Source of the DNA: Panicum virgatum
Lineage: Eukaryota; Streptophyta; Magnoliopsida; Poales; Poaceae
Length of the DNA stretch: 64,000 bases
Assembly (NCBI RefSeq): GCF_016808335.1
Contig: NC_053144.1
Location: 54,638,195 to 54,702,194 of the forward strand
Direction: 5' to 3'
Shown here: piece by piece, positions 36,501-46,704 of the stretch
How positions within the stretch are numbered: the first letter of the stretch is position 1
Layout: every line of letters starts with the position of its first letter
Translations under genes and position numbers: made by a program
Notes under the pieces: model-generated
Told to the model about the DNA's origin: nothing
What the model saw: only the letters and a program-made list of their open reading frames with translations
The model's database searches: none

Positions 36501-39500
36501 AGTGTCCAGTGGGGCTCGGTGAAGATTGGTGTTCTGACTTCCGGCTCCGGGGGTCCGGCGTTGAGGTCCGGATCCCCAGAATTGCTTGGAGAAGGAGTCC
36601 ATTCTGCTATGAAATCAGCCAGGATTTGGCTCTTGATTGCATGGCGGGGCTGGAAGTCCAGCTGGAACTCAGCCAACTCTGCTGCCCACTTGGCGATGTT
36701 GCCCGTGGCGTTGGAGTTGTGCAGGATCGCTCTCAGCGAATAAGAGGTCACTACGACAACTCTGTGGGTCTGAAAATAGTGGCGCAGTTTCCTAGACGCA
36801 ATAAGTATGGCATAGATAGGCTTATGCGTCTCAAGATACCTGGCCTTTGCCTCGTGGAGGACTTCGCTGATATAGTAGACTGGCTTCTGGATGGTCCGGA
36901 CCCTGGCCACCGGGTCCGGCTCGCCCTTGTCCACCACGTCAGGTCCTTGGGCCCCCAGCGGTTCTGGGTTCCCACTGGGTCGAGGCTCCTCCGGACCCCC
37001 TTGTCCGGGGTCCGGACCTTCAGACAAAGGAGTGGCTGTCGGACCCCCATGTCCGTGGTCCGGCTCACCATCCTTGGCCGGGGAGACCCTGGTGTCCCCC
37101 CTGGCGAGCTTGCTCTGTCCTCTCGGCCACCAGCACCATGCTGACCGCTTCTGCAGACGCAGCAAGATACAAAAACGTCTCACCTGGCTCTGGAGCCACC
37201 AATACCGGCAGTGAGGTGAGGTGCTGCTTCAGTTCTTGGAAGGCTTGTTCAGCCTCTTCAGTCCAAGAGAATGGACCGGACCTCCTCAATAGCTTGAAGA
37301 AGGGGCGGGCCCTCTCAGCCAGTCTCGAAATGAAGCGGCTAAGAGCGGCCAGGGATCCAGTAAGCTTCTGGACGTCCTTGATTCGGCCAGGAGGCCTCAT
37401 CGCCTCGATCGCCTTGATCTTGGCTGGGTTTGCCTCGATGCCTCGATGCGAGACTAGGAAACCCAGCAGCTTCCCCGCCGAGACGCCGAAAATGCACTTC
37501 TCGGGATTCAGCTTCGTGCGCGTGGCGCGCAGTCGGTCTAAGACGAGGGACAGGTCCTCAACTAGTGTTGACCCTACCTTAGTCTTGACTACAATGTCAT
37601 CGACATATACCTCAACTATATCTCTAATTAAATTACAGAAAGTTTTGTTCATAGCTCGCACAAACGTCCACATTTGCCCGGAGGAAAGTGATGAGCGCGT
37701 CTTCCAATTTCTCCTCCAGGTTTCCCGCGATGTGGGTGGTCCTGGAGGAGTCCGCTCCGATCTGCACGGTCTTCACGGGAACATTGTCCGGATCGGACGG
37801 TTGAACCTTATGTGCCCTGGCAGGCACCTTGGCTCGCGAGGTGGATGGGTCCTCCTCGGAACGTGCAGCCTCTGTCGCCAGAGCATGCAGCTTCTCAATT
37901 GCAGCGACGGCAGTGGTGCGGTCACCCCGCACGGTGAGGACACCGGCAGGGGAAGGCATCTTCAGGACCAAATACCCGTAATGGGCAATGTCCATGAAGC
38001 GGTAGAGAGCCGGCCTGCCAATGATGGCATTGAACGGGAGGTTCAACTCCGCAACATCGAACTGGACGCTCTCTGTGCGGAAGTTCTCCTCGGTCCCGAA
38101 CGTGACCGACAGAGTGAGGACACCGGCAGGGGAAGGCATCTTCAGGACCAAGTACACCAGCCCCGGGCATGTTCTCTGGGCAGTCAGATGGCCCGAAAGA
38201 GATGGTGGTGTTCCTCCACCTGTGGTGCGGCGCCGCCTTCGGGACCCCCGACTTCGCCGAAAGGACCTCTCGGCGAAGGTTCTTCACGTCCCGCCGGGAG
38301 ACAAGCTCCCAGCTTCCGCCGTACATTACGTACAGCTTCTTGCGGCGCTCCTCGTTGTCAGAGTCGGAGTTGTCGTGGCTGTAAACGCCCTTCAGCTCCC
38401 GAGCGGGGGATTGGTACCCCAGCTCCTTTTCCCCGGCAGTGGCCTCACTGTCGGAGGCTTTCTCCTTGCCAGACCGCTGGCGAGGAGGGGGTGAGCCGTC
38501 CTTGGAGGCCTGCTCACGCCGCCCACTGACCCGCTTCGCGAGTTTCTGGATCTCGCGGCAGTCAGCGGCGCTGTGGCGAGCGGTGGGATGAACCGGGCAT
38601 GAACCTCCGTTGCCACCTTGCGGGCGCGGACGCTTGCCATTCGCATTCTGGCCCCCAGCCGCTGCCGCTGCAGCTGATGCCGCTGCTGCAGCGACCGGAC
38701 CGCCGGCTTGTGGCTCCCCACGACCCCCGGTTCTTGATCTTCTTTTTCTTGCCACCGCCCTGGACGGTAGCTCCGGAGCCATCTGCTTTGGCGTCTCCGT
38801 CTTGGGGGCTGAGTACCATGCGCGGACCTGGCACACTTGTCAGTCAGGGAGAAAAGCGTGGTAACACTTTCCACCTCGTGCGTCAACAGTTTCTCGAGCA
38901 TCTTCTCATCACGTACCCCCGAACGGAAAGTAGTAATGATTGATGCGTCAGAGATACGAGGAATGGTACCCCGTACCTTGGTGAAGCGCGAGATGAATGC
39001 CCGGAGCATCTCTCCGGGTTTCTGCCTCACGGCGTGGAGGTGGGCCACCACACCATGCTGCTGGTTAGCACTGGCGAACTTCGCAGTGAACCTCGCACAG
39101 AGCTCCTCCCAGGACTGAATCGTCCCAGGAGTGAGGTTCATGAGCCAAGTCCGGGCTGGTCCAGTCAAGGCTACATGAAAGTAGCTCGCCGTGACAGCGT
39201 CGTTGCCACCAGCTACTGTGATGGCGGTAACGTACACCTGCAGGAATTCCGACGGATTAGTGGTACCGTCGTACTTCTCCGGCAGATGCGGGCGGAACTT
39301 GGACGGCCATGCCATCGCGCAGAGGTGATCCGCCAGCGCAGCGCAACCCACCCCAGCCACCGGAGTGCCCGCCTGTATCCGGGCGTTTCCCGGAGGCTTG
39401 GGTGCCGCTGCATCCAAGTCGGCGTTGAGGTTGCGGCCCTCGATGTTGAGGCGGCGTTCTCGCGCCCTTTCCACGGAGATACGGGCGTCCTCACCCGCGC

Positions 39501-42500
39501 GCCTGCGGTTGAGCTCCGCCCGCAGGTCTTCTGTTCGCGCACCCCTCACCGTGGGGGAGCGCACGGACGCCGACGCACCGCCCTGGCGCTGGTGGTAGGG
39601 TACCACCGCATTGCCAGGCGGAGGTCGTTGCCCAGTCCTTGCAGAACTGGGGGAGGCCCGAACCAGATGGAGGAGACGGTAAACGTCGTCCCGCCACTGC
39701 CTCAGGGCGTCTGGCGAGGCTGCAGCAGCCGGAGGGTTGCGAAGCAACTCCCTAGCTGCTGCCAGCGCTCCGCCGCTCGCAGCTTGTGAGGGGGCCCTTG
39801 GCGGGCGCCCTGACTCCCGCCGACGTGCAGCGCGCGCCGCTGCCGACGGTGGCTGCTCCACGGGCACAGTTGCCCCTGGCGCAGGAAGGCGAGAGGCGTG
39901 TGGCGCGGATGACGCCACACCCTCCGTCATCTCCACATCGTCGTCGTGGTGGGAGTGCTCAACCACCCGAACCATGGAGATGAGAAAGAGATGAGCTAAA
40001 ACTAGCTAAAGTCCCCTACCTGGCGCGCCAAATGTCGTGGTGTGCAAACTCACAGCCGGGTGCCGTAGTGCACCCGTGTAAACCCAGAGGGTGAGTACTC
40101 GGGGGTAGCTAGGATTAGCCCAATCTAGATGCAAGAACACAATGAACACAACAGGTTTAGAGTGGTTCGGGCCACCGGAGCGTAATACCCTACGTCCACT
40201 GTGTGTTGTATTGCTTGTGCTCTCCTTGGCCTTTGAGAGTGTTGAGAGCGTCTCCCAGTGTGAGGCGAGCGCCCCCTTTTATATCTCAAGGGAGGCGCGT
40301 ACATGGCCGTTGAGTCCCCGACAGGTGGGCCCAACGATGTTGTCTTTAATACGAATGGCCTAACGCTATTATGGAGCTACGCCTGGGAAAGATCTTATTC
40401 CGGGATTTCCTTGCCTTGCCCGTGGGAATCTTCCGTCCGGCATAGCCATGCCCTGTCTTGTTGAAACGGCGCAAGGGCGTAGCTTGCGGCGTAGGCGGTA
40501 TGATGAAGGGTGCCGTGCCGTCGTATCCATTTAATGCGGCAGACGGGCCCTGCGTGGATGCGGCGCATGCGGCTGCGCTATGTAGCTCGGTAATATGCGG
40601 TCTACAGTGAGGCCTGACAAAAGCTGCCCCGCGCGCCGCGGCGGCAGAGCCGCGGCCCTACGCCTCAACTACCCGCATTGAATGCGGTGGGTGGGCGAGC
40701 CTTCCAGCGGAAGACTCGCGCCCGCGCCTGCGGGACACGTGGCGCCCCCGGACCCCGCCCCGGCGGTATATGGGTTTTACGCGCGTGGGAGGTCCAGACG
40801 AACGCGGGGAGGTCACAGACCCATTTGGGGGGTCCGAGCCCTCGGCTGTTGGCGCGGAGCCTCCCCTCCTCAGGGACACGTGGCGTCACCGGACCCGTTC
40901 CCAGAGCGGGGAACGGGTCCGGGGCTGTTGGCCCGGTGAGGTAAGAGCCGGACCCCTGGGGCCCGGCTGCTCCGCCCCTTAGGGCATAGTTATGAATGAC
41001 TACGCAATTTCTGTCTTGCCGCAGTAGGAGTGGGTATCCCTGCTACAGGATACCGACAGTGGCCCTCTGACGCTTTGCGGGTGCCATTGGGAAGCAAGCA
41101 AGCTCAGTATAAGATGCCGCCTATGATGCATGCAAAGAAAGCAGTGTAGAGGGCAGGTTTAGTTGCTGCAGATTACCTATGTGTATGAAAACTTCAGCAA
41201 CTTGATTGTGCTCCTTTTGAATTTGATGACGGATAGTTTCCCCTATATCATGTGCTGCACTGACACTCAAGAAAGAATATACCTACAGTAAGGAAAATAT
41301 CAATGTGCCTGAACTTTGAACTTATTTCTTTCGGGTTTCATCTTTAGCCTACCCCAACTTGCTTGGGAAAAAAGGCTATGTTGTTGTTGTTGTAAGGAAA
41401 ATATCAGAATATGCTCATGTAAGGCATAGAAAATTTATCTACTGCTACTGCGATTCCCTCTGCAAACTGCCATGATTCTACAGCAACAAATTAAGCCACA
41501 ATGTTGCATACCTCAATATGCACATCCAGATATAATGAGGTCCCAGCTTTTCTGCCCCTCAACCGATGGCACCCCTAGCAGTATGTCAAAAACTTCGATA
41601 ATCATGGCACTGCAGGTCGAAAAAGATACAAAACTGACTGAAAAATGAATTTCAGGGAGTAACCGTCATTCTACCTTCACACCATCAACCTTCAAAATAG
41701 TTTTCCTTATTGGTTCTAGGAGTGAAGGATCCACAGCAGCATCAACTAATTCAAGTACACTGCAAGTGAAAGCAGCAGAACCATTGCCATAAAACAGCAG
41801 CATGCAAACCATAAAGGTGGAACATCACGTATACTGAACTGTAAAAGGATATATATTGTTTAATTTCGAAAAGTTTATGCATAGTTGATTAAAAGTGACA
41901 AAAGTGATATCAGCTGAATGAGACAAGAAAGCAATGGTCCTTGCAATGCAGATAGATGAGCATGCAACATCTTCAATTTCATAGTTCTTGCCATAGCACA
42001 TCAGAAAGCTACTCCTTGTATTGATATGTCTGGAGGTACAGACGAATAACACACATTTGCACTTAATAAGAGAAAAATAGATGTAGTACCGACAACTCTC
42101 CTTGCATACAAATTGCAGACATATCTGAAAAGTTTCTGGAAGGCAGGCAGATTTCCATAATAAGGAAGCAATTTCATCATAGGAGAATAAAATCATGTTT
42201 GACTAGGGACTACAGTCTCATTCTATTTTGATCGAGTTGAACTAAAAGATCCAGCTTCACAACATAGCAATGTAGTTACCTCTCATATCCAGTCTGAATA
42301 CCAGCTTTAAGAATCATGCCTGAAACAATAAGTCCAGCTAGTGGATCAAGGAGAGGCAATCCAAGAATGGAGCCACCTGTAGAAGTTCAACAGGAAAAAA
42401 ATATATTAGTAGAAACAAAAAGACATCTTTCTCCTAAGGCAAATTAGGACAACTTTTTCTCACTCATATTGTCCTTAGGTCATATTCACTGAACAAACTT

Positions 42501-45054
42501 CGTCTTAACTACTAACAGAAAGAATGCACTAACAGAACAATGCACCTTGACATGTAATTAAAATATAGCAACAACTTACTTATTCCAATGATTGCACCAT
42601 ACATAGAAACACTAGTTCTTGCTTAAGGTTCATGAAAACAGAGCCTACCATTCATGTTCTAAAAGCATGACAGTAACTAGCCTTCTGGTGAAATGGAAGG
42701 ACAATCGTTTTTTTTAAATAAACTCTTACCTACCCCTACTAGGGCAACGACAGATGAAATAGCATCTGCATGATGGTGCTATGCATTAGCTTTCATCAGC
42801 CCACTCCCTTCTTTTTCCCCAGCTCTTTTTGTGATCCAATAGAGCCTGTTACTCCAAAAAAATGTCAAATAGATATTCCCACTTGAGGATCTTATTATGA
42901 GATATATTGCATGAGAATTAACCATGCAAATGATCAGTAAATTAAATTAATACAGTTAGAAAGATAAAAAGAAAATGCAAGAGCCAAATTAGCTGTTCCC
43001 TTAAGATGGGTATATATACACAGACAAGCAAGTTAAAAGTTATACATTATGCTATCAATGAACTATGGAGTTAACAACACTTCTTGCAAGAAACTACAGG
43101 AAATATGGTAAATGATGTTCTCAATTCAATGAAAAAACAAAACTATATGGTAATATAATCATATTTATAATTCTTAAATACAATTAATTTGTACGCAAAG
43201 AAACTTCTGACAGGAACATGACATTTCATATGGAAATGAGCTCAATAACATTATCATGGTAAGCAAAGCTCCTACTCACCCTTCTTTGACAGATATTGCC
43301 AAAGTTGTCATGCTCAAGGCAAGGACTGGGTGTTCCAAATCTATTCCATGATGATGGTCACCGCTGCCATGGTCGTGATGGCCATGCAATGTGTTGGAAA
43401 TTATATCAGGAGCAGAGGACAACACTCCCTGAAGAAGCATAACAAATGAATTCCACACATAGTCATGTACGGCAACTATAAAATTCATCATTACTGTATT
43501 AGTTGAACATACAAAGCTAGTTTAGTCCAATAGCAAATGATGTATCATGGGAAAACAGAATGAAATGCCTTTTGATTTCCATAAAACTAGGATGTCATCA
43601 TATGAACTATTGACTGAAATGTACCAGAAGGCCCAAATTATGTATGCAATATCACATCAGTCTTTTCTTTCCAATGTACAATACATCTTATGAATATCAA
43701 AATTGAGTTTTTTCTACATTAAATAATTTAATGAAACAATAAGAATTGCAAGAACATTTAGAGCGCATAACTTATGTCACATCACGAACAAAATTTAATT
43801 CAATTGTAACAAATTTTATCATGAGAAGTAATAGACCTGAAGAACTTCAAAAGCATGCCATGCAATCCCACCTGAAGTCACCAACAACATACTTGAAATC
43901 CCAAGAGCTCCCAAACTCTCGAACTTTCCATGCCCTAAAACAAAATGGAAGTAATAAATACATTTGTCAACATCTTATGGATGCGTGAGTAGAAGTATAG
44001 TACACAACAACCTAATCAAACTTGGATATTGGCCCATCTAATTCCAGTTACAGTGGCAAGACATTCTAATAGCTTGTCCGAGTATTTTGTGGCTAGTGGG
44101 AGTCACAATGAGTACATGTTACATGGTTTTATTTCATTTTTTCCAGGATTTAATCCCATGATATGTTGCTAAACCTTAAGGATGGCTATGACAACCAGTT
44201 GCACTGCACCTTTCAGAAAGGTGGTCAAAACATAAGAACCATAATGAATACACTTCCTATATTTGTAGCATATCATAGGTAGCATTTAGACATGAACATA
44301 ATAGCATGCAACACGCACAAACAAGAAGCAGAACCTTCATGCGAAATCAATGTAAAACCAAGCTCCTATCAAAATCAAGAGGGTTAGTGACCATATGCTG
44401 TGGTTTAACGATCTTGTCAGTCAGCAAGGGATGTGAGACTTCGTTTATATGTGAATCATCGCTTCTCACAACAACCTGTGTCATTTACCTTAACCAGTGC
44501 TACCACCCTGATATAGCCAGATAACTGCATAAGTATGAGGAACGGAACAGGGAGAGATTGAGACTGACCATAGGGATGCTCCCTGTCCTTGGGAGCCTTG
44601 GCTGACCTGTAAGACAATAGAGCCACCCCACTAAGCACCTGCGCAACGCAACCCCCCAAAAAAACTCCGCACGATACTGCACAAATCAAGCCGCATTGCG
44701 GACACCCGGCCATTTTCACACACGTACGATGTCGGAGAGGGAGTGGGCGGCGTCGGCCACGATCGCGGTGCTGCCGGAGAGGTAGCCCGTGACGGCCTTC
44801 CCCACGGTGAGGGCGACGTCGGCGGCGAGGCCCAGCCGGAAGATCCGCTCGGAGGTCTCGCCCCCGCCGTCGCCCCCGTGGTGGTGCGAGTGGCCCGCGT
44901 GGCCGCGGGCGGGGACGAGCCAGTGAGGCCCGCAGCGTGGCTCCGCCGGCGAGGCGGGCGGGGCGAGCGCGGGGCGGGCGGAGGAGGCGGCGTGCGGCGG
45001 GGCCTGGCGGGAAGCCGCGGCGCGGGCGGCGAGGCGGGCGAAGCGGAAGCCCAT
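18515..45054 (-). CDS. MTP6: MTP6-like Fe/Zn cation diffusion facilitator, with an in-frame stop (possible pseudogene)
   Basis: Cation diffusion facilitators export divalent metals from the cytosol or organelle matrix by proton antiport. Twelve minus-strand exons join with GT/AG sites and consistent phases: 45054-44728, 44638-44569, 43934-43837, 43428-43280, 42845-42730, 42376-42280, 41759-41675, 41574-41512, 41282-41177, 19340-19201, 18855-18764 and 18680-18515 (1509 nt, 502 codons plus stop). Exon 1 starts with an Arg/Ala-rich stretch that could be an organelle-targeting peptide. TM2 carries DAAHSLSD with the HxxxD metal site (H104, D108). A His-rich loop lies in exon 4 (GHHDHGSGDHHHG). The second site in exon 5 reads HHHAD. 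The codon just before it is TAG (42781-42779, codon 237), where the family has Trp. Exons 8-12 keep the family C-terminal domain (GCHRLRGRKAGTSLYLDVHI). Intron 9 is 21.8 kb of nested retrotransposons. MTP6 (MTPC2) is preferred over MTP7 on sequence and gene order. Confidence 0.85.
19557..20129 (-). repeat. 3' LTR remnant of the Tat element
   Basis: Colinear with bases 40033 to about 40565 of the 5' LTR, apart from substitutions and a roughly 38-bp length difference between GTAGCTTGC repeats. It holds the minus-strand TATA-like GATATAAAAG (19810-19801). Homology stops at GATGCGGCG (20129), where the LTR of a plus-strand gypsy element begins. Confidence 0.85.
20130..21591 (+). repeat. 5' LTR of the plus-strand gypsy element
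   Basis: A 1462-bp segment bounded by TGTCGGATACC and GGACACCGACA. It carries CTATAAAAG (21221-21229) as a strong TATA-box candidate. An internal tandem repeat at 20315-20485 is described separately. Confidence 0.8.
20315..20485 (+). repeat. Palindromic 49-51 bp tandem repeat inside the LTR
   Basis: CCGCCTCGCTCGAG recurs at 20315, 20366, 20415 and 20464 (spacing 51, 49, 49). The two central units contain CTCGAGGGTAG...CTACCCTCGAG-type inverted arms around a four-base loop, so the array could form hairpins. It lies in the presumed U3 enhancer region, about 0.75 kb upstream of the TATA box. Confidence 0.7.
21593..21611 (+). other. Primer-binding site of the plus-strand gypsy element
   Basis: TTGGCGCGTCGGGTAGGGG begins one base after the LTR. 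It resembles the primer-binding site of the minus-strand Tat element (TGGCGCGCCAGGTAGGGG, 40030 downward). The matching tRNA was not identified. Confidence 0.65.
21657..25650 (+). pseudogene. gag-protease-RT of the plus-strand gypsy element, broken
   Basis: Gag begins around ATG 21657, and an in-frame stop near 22314 separates it from the main gag frame (22374 onward). The gag core is recognisable by NDYRLACLLGGATEDAVI and FSKQCTELPNVTHVEVINAF. A zinc-knuckle-like CPYHKGSVNHTLEQC follows in a shifted frame (about 23865-23910). The aspartic protease motif DGGSSLNIMYA is at about 24244-24276. A TAG at 24805-24807 interrupts the start of RT, and a frame change near 25180 separates RT palm motifs (MCVDYTSLKKTCPK from YVDDIVVKS). 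The domain order is gypsy-type. Several independent lesions make it non-coding. Confidence 0.75.
27023..31363 (-). mobile_element. 4.3 kb solo LTR of a chromovirus-type gypsy element
   Basis: Perfect 5-bp target duplication AGCGG at 27018-27022 and 31364-31368. In minus orientation the insert begins TGTAACACCCTAGG and ends GGTTCTGCCACA. It contains no gag or pol and no internal LTR pair, so it is a solo LTR left by LTR-LTR recombination, or a very large non-coding insert. The TGTAACACCC start and the GGTTCTCGGATCGAACAAGC block recall long-LTR Tekay/Del-type elements; that assignment is from memory. A GC-rich part with unremarkable open frames lies at 30000-30900. A foldback element is nested at 28668. 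Confidence 0.75.
28668..29050. mobile_element. Foldback MITE with ~177-bp arms
   Basis: The two halves are inverted copies: the left arm begins ATGGCAACGTATGCTATGG and the right arm ends with its reverse complement. The arms run about 177 bp with roughly 90 percent or better identity by eye, around a spacer of about 29 bp. A 5-bp repeat CGTTT (28663-28667 and 29051-29055) fits a target duplication. No protein is encoded. Transcripts would fold into a long hairpin, a plausible small-RNA source. Confidence 0.8.
33360..33780. repeat. Three hairpin-forming copies in the Tat element non-coding region
   Basis: The pattern GGCCCCCTGGTAG, inverted arm, loop, inverted arm, then a CTACCA-like end occurs at about 33375-33415, 33646-33686 and 33732-33776. 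In the first copy GATAGGTTC pairs with GAACCTATC across AGTTGTTA. The other copies keep the arms with compensating or near-compensating changes. Confidence 0.6.
33850..34660. repeat. Tandem repeats in the Tat element non-coding region
   Basis: A unit of about 270 bp occurs twice (from about 33854 and 34128), sharing GGTGGTGGAGYGTGTARGCTT, CTACACAGGRCTCCGGACCA and AAACAA blocks. A separate ~70-bp repeat (GCGATGGATGYCAGAGGCCGGG) occurs at about 34502 and 34580. These lie between the pol stop and the 3' end of the antisense ORF. Confidence 0.55.
34684..38157 (-). pseudogene. pol of the Tat element: protease remnant, partial RT, dual RNase H, integrase
   Basis: In minus order: a protease-region remnant (38157-37670; AELNLPFNAIIGRP retained, catalytic DGGS absent); an RT fragment starting just before VEVYVDDIVVKTK (about 37655), so the upstream fingers and palm are deleted; the connection domain and first RNase H (to about 37100); a frame change; a second RNase H (WTLFLDGSVRKQWAGAGVVL and HMAEYEALIFGL); the HHCC zinc finger of integrase (CGIHSSRTLVGKAF...CKACQFHAK); a stop at about 35588; an integrase core with NGTQFKSRLFQEYC and HPRSNGQVERANGE; and a C-terminus ending at TAG 34686-34684. 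It cannot be functional, but the lineage is clear from the paired RNase H domains. Confidence 0.8.
38392..39975 (-). pseudogene. gag of the Tat element
   Basis: An ATG at 39975 starts a 527-codon open frame. The N-terminal half is Ala/Arg-rich. The retrotransposon gag core is seen at LPEKYDGTTNPSEFLQVYV, TGPARTWLMNLTPGTIQSW and RFTAKFASANQQ. Near 38830 the homologous frame shifts: the cysteine/histidine segment CPVHPTARHSAADC and the stretch leading to protease are in another frame (about 38836-38170). The gag product would therefore lack its proper C-terminus unless frameshifting occurs. Confidence 0.75.
40012..40030 (-). other. Primer-binding site of the Tat element
   Basis: On the minus strand TGGCGCGCCAGGTAGGGG follows the 5' LTR after two T residues. 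It matches the pattern of the plus-strand gypsy element's site, supporting relatedness. Confidence 0.65.
40033..41058 (-). repeat. 5' LTR of the Tat element
   Basis: A 1026-bp TG...CA unit in minus orientation, starting TGTCGGTATCCTG at 41058. It contains a TATA candidate GATATAAAAG (40285-40276). Its inner 530 bp match the remnant at 19557-20129. Confidence 0.85.
41059..41106. other. Filler DNA between the Tat LTR and MTP6 intron sequence
   Basis: These 48 bp do not look like the surrounding intron. Twenty of them (41061-41080) are the exact reverse complement of 31461-31480 in the antisense ORF. Next to them, at 41107-41128, begins the copy of a 22-bp repeat also present at 19535-19556. 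Confidence 0.6.
42779..42781 (-). other. Premature TAG stop in exon 5 of the MTP6-like gene
   Basis: The exon reads ...AAA GCT AAT GCA TAG CAC CAT CAT GCA GAT..., in the only frame that connects both flanking exons. Family members have Trp (TGG) here, followed by HHRAD; this copy has the stop and HHHAD. Both differences are consistent with G-to-A changes on the coding strand. Translation would end after 236 residues, before the second metal-binding helix. Confidence 0.85.
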
Positions 45055-45338
45055 TCGCGGCAGGGCAATGGGGAAGCCGTGCTTTGATTCGCTCTAGCTT
45101 TCCGGACCCTTCGGGGGTCCCACACTCCGGCTTTGCGAGGCAGATTCTGCCGCTTTGCGCAACACCACTGTGCGGCTTGGCCTTGGCGTGATGACAGACA
45201 GGGGTCATTTGAATATGAGATCCTTCTATTTTCCAATTCAGTTTTATTTTACTGGGAAAAGAATTAAACGCATTATTAGCGCACACATTTATGGAAAAAT
45301 TGACTTGACGTACATCATACATCTAATTTGATCATTTA

Positions 45339-45526
45339 GGGCCGGCTTGGATGAGCTAAATTTGAATGCTAAACTTTAGTGGTATGTATAAGTAAATATA
45401 TGTTTGCTAAAGTTTTTGAATCTTGGCTAAATTTAGCCTATCCCATTAGCACTTCCGTTTGAATACGATACAATAGTGCTAAACTTTAGCACTTTAGAGT
45501 ATTAGCATTTGGATCCAAACACTTCT
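45339..45526. mobile_element. Tourist-like MITE candidate upstream of MTP6
   Basis: TTA flanks both sides (45336-45338 and 45527-45529). The ends share an inverted TTGGAT core (GGGCCGGCTTGGAT against AGAAGTGTTTGGAT), and subterminal GCTAAACTTTAG motifs are present. The terminal match is weak. Confidence 0.4.
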
Positions 45527-46139
45527 TTAGATGCATCATCTCTAAATATCAATTTGGTGGGTAGGCGGCTCTAAAAAAATTAGTGGGTAGGCACAGATGG
45601 TCGCTATGTGGAAAAAAGTCATGTTACTAACTAATGTGCTATTCAGTGTCTTATAGAAAAATTATATTAGCAAGTTGTAAAATAATTAAAAATCATATAT
45701 TTATGGAAAATAGTTATTTTTTAGAGATGGAATAAATAAAATAAGATAAAATAACAAAATATATGTTTAAAATGATGGCGCACATCGTATGAGAGCATAA
45801 AGGCAATCGTAGGTTAGTTCTTACGTATAGTGCAAAGAGTTAAAAAACACTGACCCATATAGGACGTAACACTTAATCAAATACTTCTTTTTGTGGTGAA
45901 TCACATGCATCAATATGCAAATTGTTGCGGTACAAAGAATATTGATAAATCACATTTGAACATTATTTCTCCTTGTAGGAATGGTTTATATTGAGTTTTA
46001 AGTTCTTGAATGTATGGAACAAACAATTATGAACCACACCTGGATACATATACAATTCTATTATTATTATTCCATCCATCAGCATGCAAACTTTATTATT
46101 AATTAGAATACAACTTTGGTAATCTATAAAGCACCGAGA

Positions 46140-46570
46140 GTGATCGATTGTTGCTAGAAAGTGTGCGGGGTTGGCCACAGCCAATTAATTGGCTGGATGG
46201 AAGCAAATAATATTGTTGATACACCAATTGAATAACAGGAACTGTGAGAAACAATAGGGTGGTTTGCCACAGCCGCTGAATGGAAGTAATTGTTTCTCCA
46301 ATTGGTTGAACACGTTAGGCAACAGCAATTGTTGTAGGGCTGCCATGGTCTGTACATGAACCGAGAACTGTTGTTGAGGAAAATCCTATAATTGTTTCAC
46401 AATAAAATCTGACATGGGTGAGATGTTTGATGCAAATGTTTGCAGTTGACTGTATGATTGAACAAAATGCGCCTATCACTCCTAGCAAGTACAACGGAAT
46501 AGTGGCAAGGTCAACCACTCGTAAGAAGCTAGCATTGCGGAATAGTGATTGCAGTGGTAGCGGTCACTTA
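46140..46570 (-). pseudogene. Degenerate alpha-prolamin relic
   Basis: On the minus strand, from about 46570, the order GTGACCGCTACCACTGC, ACTATTCCGTTGTACTT, CAATCATACAGTCAACTGCAA, then CCTCAACAACAG and CCTAACGTGTTCAACCAATTG parallels the prolamin gene at 48755-49442 (GTGACCGCTGCAGCAGG, GCTATTCCGCTATACTC, GCAATACTATGCACAACTCCA, ...AACGTGTTCAACCAAGTG). The reading frame is broken many times. The region around ACTATTCCG seems partly duplicated. No start or signal peptide survives. Confidence 0.6.
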
Positions 46571-46704
46571 AAAAAACAACAAGTGTAAAAGATGCAAATA
46601 TGAAATATCGTGGATGTTATTGTTGATGAGGATATGGTAGTATGTTTAGTTTCTAACGCTTGTTGATTTTGATGATATATGCAATACCCAATCCAATATC
46701 CTTA

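Larger units (their letters stand above)
19557..41058 (-). mobile_element. Tat-lineage Ty3/gypsy element (minus strand) hosting nested insertions
   Basis: Read on the minus strand: 5' LTR 41058-40033 (TGTCGGTATCC...CACCACGACA), primer-binding site 40030-40012, gag from 39975, a damaged pol to a TAG at 34684, a long 3' non-coding part, an antisense ORF on the plus strand (25978-33232), and a 3' LTR remnant (20129-19557). Dual RNase H domains and the antisense extra ORF are hallmarks of the plant Tat lineage. The 3' LTR is interrupted at 20129 by a second gypsy element. The rest of that LTR and the element's 3' end are missing at a junction near 25650. No 5-bp target duplication flanks the LTRs. 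The whole cluster lies in MTP6 intron 9. Confidence 0.8.

Noticed and set aside
37138..38529. 463-codon plus-strand frame
   Set aside because: Antisense shadow of the Tat pol gene.
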